From: Opitutus sp. GAS368
Lineage (GTDB): Bacteria; Verrucomicrobiota; Verrucomicrobiia; Opitutales; Opitutaceae
DNA: 64,000 bases
Direction of reading: 5' to 3'
Assembly: GCF_900104925.1 (NCBI RefSeq)
Contig: NZ_LT629735.1
Coordinates: 2,140,291 to 2,204,290 of the forward strand
Position 1 is the stretch's first letter; each line of letters opens with the position of its first letter. A program made the translations under genes and the position numbers. Positions 59,610 to 64,000 of this stretch are shown here, piece after piece. The notes beneath the pieces are model-generated. The model searched no databases. It saw only the letters and a program-made list of their open reading frames with translations, and was not told where the DNA came from.

Positions 59610-60275
59610 ATGCCTTGGACTGAAACGCCGATCCATTTCATCGACTTCGAGGGCAATGCCGCCAGCGGCATCATCGAGTTTGGCGTGGTGACATTGCGCG
59701 GCGGAGCCATCGCCGAAACCCGCACGCGGCTCTGCCGGACGCTGGGCCGCGTGGCGCCGGAGGACACGGCGGTGCACGGACTGACGGAGGCGGCGCTGCG
59801 GCCGTTCGCGCCGTTCAAGGACGAGTGGGAGTATTTTGCGGGGTTGCGCGAGAGCGGTCCGCTGGCGGCACACTTCGCCCACGCGGAAAATTTCCTGCTG
59901 AAGGGCGCGTGGGCCTACCCGCGCAGCGCGCCGGATTTTGCCCGGCCGGGAAAGACCACGGCCGAGTGGGGCCCGTGGATCGACACCGGCCGGCTCTATC
60001 CGCAGTTCTTCCCGCAGCTCGGCGACGGCCAGCTGGAGCAGCTGGTCGCGGCGTGCGGCCTGCAGGCCGAGCTCGACGCGCTGGCGGCGCAGCATTGCCC
60101 GGCGGGCCGGCGGCAATACCACGCCGCGCTCTACGATGCGTTCGGCGGCGCGCTGCTGCTGCAGGCCCTGCTCAAGCGGCCCGAGTTCGTCGCGTCGACC
60201 ATCCCCTGGCTCCTGCAGATGAGCACGCTCGACGCGGGCAAGCGCGGCGCGCTGCAGCAGGGGGATTTGTTCTGA
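59610..60275 (+). CDS. DnaQ-like (DEDDh) 3'-5' exonuclease
   Basis: A 221-aa protein, start MPWTETPIHFIDFEGNAASG. The first acidic pair is DFE (DEDD motif I), motif II is around the TAVHGLTEAALRPF and AHFAHAENFLL segments, and HAALYDAFGGALLL carries His and Asp of motif III. The family includes DNA polymerase proofreading subunits and oligoribonucleases; this form stands alone. Function is inferred from the fold motifs. Confidence 0.85.
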   Translation: MPWTETPIHFIDFEGNAASGIIEFGVVTLRGGAIAETRTRLCRTLGRVAPEDTAVHGLTEAALRPFAPFKDEWEYFAGLRESGPLAAHFAHAENFLLKGAWAYPRSAPDFARPGKTTAEWGPWIDTGRLYPQFFPQLGDGQLEQLVAACGLQAELDALAAQHCPAGRRQYHAALYDAFGGALLLQALLKRPEFVASTIPWLLQMSTLDAGKRGALQQGDLF

Positions 60276-60278
60276 GGC

Positions 60279-60400
60279 TGTAGGGCCGGTGCTTGTCGCC
60301 GGGCCGGTAGGGGCGCTTGCCCTCAAGCGTCCTTCGAAGGGCCGTTGAGGGCAACGGCCCCTACCGAGGATAGGTCCGCCGACTAGCGGCGACCCTACAT
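60279..60400. repeat. Composite: TGTAGGG-GTCGCCGG repeat with another repeat inserted in its loop
   Basis: The outer arms (TGTAGGGCCGGTGCTTGTCG and TAGCGGCGACCCTACA) match the repeat at 42637-42708. Their loop contains a full, inverted copy of the GGTAGGGGC repeat (60306-60365). Confidence 0.8.
60306..60365. repeat. Three-way-junction repeat GGTAGGGGCGCTTGCCCTCA, copy 2, inverted
   Basis: The sequence is the reverse complement of the copy at 57235-57294 with three or four changes. It sits inside the loop of the repeat at 60279-60400. Confidence 0.88.
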
Positions 60401-60414
60401 TTTCGAACCGGGGC

Positions 60415-61791
60415 TCACAGCCCGTATTGGTCGACCAGGTAAATCAGCGACGCCATCGCGGCGGCGCCGAGCTCGAGCTCGCGCGGGTTTACCTTGTCGA
60501 TGCTGTCCTCGGTCGTGTGATGGATGTCGAAGTAGCGCTGGGAGTCGGGCGTCAGGCCGGCGACGGTGGTGCCCTGGGCGAGGAGCGGGTGCACGTCCGT
60601 GCCGCCGACGCCGTCCGAGAAGCTGTAGATGCCGTAGGGTTCGAACAGGCCGCGCCAGCGGGCGGCGCGCCGAGCGGCGTTGCCGGCGGGGTTGCCGAGG
60701 TTGAAGCCGCGGGGCTGGAAGCCGCCGTTGTCGGTCTCCAGGGCGAAGAGGTGCTGCTCCTTCTTCTCCTGCACGGCGGTGGAGTAGGCGGTGGCGCCGC
60801 GGGTGCCGTTCTCCTCGTTGGTGAAGAGCACGACGCGGAGGGTGTGGCGCGGCTGGTAGCCGGCGGCCTTCAGCAGGCGCATGACCTCGATGGACTGAAC
60901 GACGCCCGAGCCGTCGTCGTGCGCGCCCGGCGCGATGTCCCACGCGTCGAGATGGCCGCCGACGACGATGATCTGTTCGGGGTGCTCCGAGCCGCGGAGC
61001 TCGCCGATGACATTGTGCGAGGGTGCATCCTCGAACCAGCGGGAGTTGATGGTCATTTCGACCGTGAGGGAGGAGTCGAGCTTGAGCGCGGCGCTGAGAT
61101 TGTCCGCGGCGATGGTGCTGAGGGCGGCCGCGGGGATTTTCGGGCCGTCAGGCGGGTAGGTGGTGGCGCCGGTGTGGGGCACGTCGTCATGCGCGTGGGT
61201 GAGCGAGCGCACGAGCGCGCCGACGGCGCCGTATTTCGCCGCCTCGCCGGGGCCTTGGTTGCGTTGGTCGCCGGCGTCGCGGTAGGAGAGGCCGGGGTTG
61301 ATGTATTCGGGGTTCATCGGCCGGTTGAAAAACACGATCTTGCCCTTCACGTCCGTGGTCTTGAGGGCCGCCAGCGATTGCACCTCGACGACCGGGGCGC
61401 GCAGGCCGCCGGCCGGCGTGGGCACGGAGCCGCCGAGGGCGACTGCGGTAAGTTTCACCCCGCCGACGATGGCGATGCTCTCTTTCGCGCCGCGTTCCCA
61501 ATGCGGCACCATCGCAGGCTGGAGTTCGGTGCGGTCGGCGCCGGTGGCCTTGAGGAGGGCCTCGCCCCACTGCACGGCGCCCTCGAGGTTTTTCGAACCG
61601 GCGAGGCGGCCGGGATATTTCGTGGTCAGCTCGCGCAGGTGCTCATAGGCCGGGCCGTTGGTGAGCGCGGCGGTGTAGATCGCGCGCAGCATTTTCTCAT
61701 CGGCCGCGGTACCCTCGGCGGCACGCACAGGGTTGAACAAAGTGGCAGCGCAGAGCGCGGCGACAGAGGCAAGAGGAGTCGGAAAGCGCAT
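60415..61791 (-). CDS. Exported M28-family metallopeptidase with PA domain
   Basis: A 458-aa aminopeptidase-like protein with signal peptide MRFPTPLASVAALCAATLFNPVRA. A PA domain occupies roughly residues 115-230. Zinc ligands are in VVGGHLDAWDIAPGAHDDGSGV (His, Asp), LFTNEENGTRG (Glu-Glu), ALETDNGGF (Asp) and DIHHTTEDSIDKV (His). Residues match M28B/Q-type carboxypeptidase-like enzymes. It is probably periplasmic, degrading peptides. Confidence 0.92.
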   Translation of the reverse strand: MRFPTPLASVAALCAATLFNPVRAAEGTAADEKMLRAIYTAALTNGPAYEHLRELTTKYPGRLAGSKNLEGAVQWGEALLKATGADRTELQPAMVPHWERGAKESIAIVGGVKLTAVALGGSVPTPAGGLRAPVVEVQSLAALKTTDVKGKIVFFNRPMNPEYINPGLSYRDAGDQRNQGPGEAAKYGAVGALVRSLTHAHDDVPHTGATTYPPDGPKIPAAALSTIAADNLSAALKLDSSLTVEMTINSRWFEDAPSHNVIGELRGSEHPEQIIVVGGHLDAWDIAPGAHDDGSGVVQSIEVMRLLKAAGYQPRHTLRVVLFTNEENGTRGATAYSTAVQEKKEQHLFALETDNGGFQPRGFNLGNPAGNAARRAARWRGLFEPYGIYSFSDGVGGTDVHPLLAQGTTVAGLTPDSQRYFDIHHTTEDSIDKVNPRELELGAAAMASLIYLVDQYGL

Positions 61792-61860
61792 CCGCCCAAG
61801 ATTGCCGGGACGGACTTTCTGGCAAGCGGGGAGTTGGGCCGGGCGGGCGCGCCCACAAGC

Positions 61861-62340
61861 CTATTTGGCCGGACCGAGCACCTTGTCCTCGAGTTCCTTC
61901 ACCGTGGCGATGAAGGCCTCGGGCGTCTTGGCCGTGAAGAGCGCCTCACGCTGCGGGGCCTCCTTGATCAGGCGGCAGAGCGAGCCGACGAGCATCAGGT
62001 AGTCGCCGGGATTCGACTTGGGCGTGCCGAGCACGAACATCAGGCGGACGTTCTGGTTGCTGTTCTCAAAGTGGACGCCGGTGTCGCTGCGGCCGACGGC
62101 GATGACGATCTTCTTCACGTGCTCCGTGCGCGCATGGGGCAGGGCGATCTCGTTGCCGAGGCAGGTGGTGTCGAGCTGTTCACGGGCCAGCAACTCGTTG
62201 TAAAACCCCGGGAAATTGCCGACGTTCGGGTCGCTTTCCAAGAGCTTGGCGACCTCGTTGATCGCGGCGGTGCGCCTGGTGCTGGCGACCGAAAGATTGA
62301 TGCTTTGCGGCGTGAGGAGACTGGAGAGACGGGCGGCCAT
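61861..62340 (-). CDS. PTS EIIA-type (fructose/mannitol) phosphocarrier domain protein
   Basis: A 159-aa stand-alone PTS_EIIA_2 domain starting MAARLSSLLTPQSINL. The active-site His is in LGNEIALPHARTEHVKKIVIAVGR. No EIIB or EIIC is near, so it is more likely a regulatory PTS protein (PtsN-like) than a sugar transporter part. It is followed downstream on the same strand by the M28 peptidase gene and preceded by gyrA. Confidence 0.88.
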   Translation of the reverse strand: MAARLSSLLTPQSINLSVASTRRTAAINEVAKLLESDPNVGNFPGFYNELLAREQLDTTCLGNEIALPHARTEHVKKIVIAVGRSDTGVHFENSNQNVRLMFVLGTPKSNPGDYLMLVGSLCRLIKEAPQREALFTAKTPEAFIATVKELEDKVLGPAK

Positions 62341-62450
62341 GCAGGTGACGTATGATAGTAGGAGAATCACGCCCCGGGTGGTTGCAAGGCAGGAGTAGGC
62401 GCGGCCGTCCGCCGCCGCCAATGCTGTGGCGAGACAAGCCGGGCAAAACA

Positions 62451-62476
62451 AAGGCGCGCCGATTGGGGCGCGCCTT
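62451..62476 (-). terminator. Intrinsic terminator downstream of gyrA
   Basis: A 10-bp perfect stem AAGGCGCGCC/GGCGCGCCTT; on the minus strand it continues TTTGTTTTG. It lies 66 bases past the gyrA stop. Confidence 0.85.
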
Positions 62477-62485
62477 GGAGCTGGT

Positions 62486-62539
62486 GGTAGGGGCCGTTGC
62501 CCTCAACGGCCCGGGCGCTTGAGGGCAAGCGCCCCTACC
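62486..62539. repeat. Three-way-junction repeat GGTAGGGGCCGTTGCCCTCA, copy 3, shortened
   Basis: Same arms and two hairpins as at 57235-57294 with the central spacer shortened by 6 bases. It lies between the gyrA stop and its terminator, so it is transcribed in the gyrA 3' UTR. Confidence 0.85.
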
Positions 62540-62541
62540 GA

Positions 62542-64000
<1,459 letters not shown>

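Noticed and set aside
60427-62355. 642-codon plus-strand frame across the M28 and PTS genes
   Set aside because: Runs through two good minus-strand genes; no domain.

Overview
The window is about 64 kb of a GC-rich bacterial chromosome. Gene content and style point to Verrucomicrobiota, most likely Opitutaceae (Opitutus/Lacunisphaera-like). The pointers are a bacillithiol locus, DUF5069, DUF2911, PEGA and NamZ proteins, RNase Y together with RNase E/G, and many palindromic intergenic repeats. The taxonomic call is inference. Most starts lack a purine Shine-Dalgarno. Neither edge is a natural boundary: xseA is cut at the left and gyrA at the right. No rRNA, tRNA or CRISPR array was seen.

Layout. 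0-10 kb: xseA end, periplasmic MsrB, a membrane glycosyltransferase-like protein, NamZ lipoprotein, glycerate kinase, a class I-alpha DAHP synthase, and an overlapping pair of RNA methyltransferases. 10-16 kb: kynurenine degradation (kynU-kynB), a FAD oxidoreductase, then a Phe/Tyr-rich leader peptide and attenuator ahead of a second DAHP synthase (I-beta type) and pheA. 16-24 kb: glycogen synthase, bshA, bshB1 and a short BshC-like protein (bacillithiol), and a sodium/solute symporter translationally coupled to a 44-aa membrane peptide. 24-28 kb: exported PIG-L deacetylase and two DUF2911 proteins. 28.4-38.1 kb: a TetR-controlled cluster with thioredoxin, RND pump, MFS exporter, outer-membrane channel and SDR, with two near-identical 24-27-aa hydrophobic peptides inside and at its end. 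38-47 kb: envelope proteins and housekeeping enzymes separated by repeats, plus a frameshifted ORF6N gene.

At 47369-54060 lies a 6.7-kb element with TG...CA ends, subterminal repeat arrays and a 5-bp direct duplication (TCGCT). It carries a Gabija-type defence pair (GajA OLD/TOPRIM nuclease and GajB UvrD-like helicase), an HNH protein and a metallophosphoesterase, but no transposase. It split a palindrome at the rng stop codon and separated rng from its terminator. From 54 to 64 kb come rng, rodA, rny, queF, a DnaQ-fold exonuclease, an M28 peptidase, a PTS IIA domain and gyrA.

The most distinctive background feature is the set of palindromic repeat families between genes. Several families recur, in one case one family sits inside another, and two examples have entered coding sequence.
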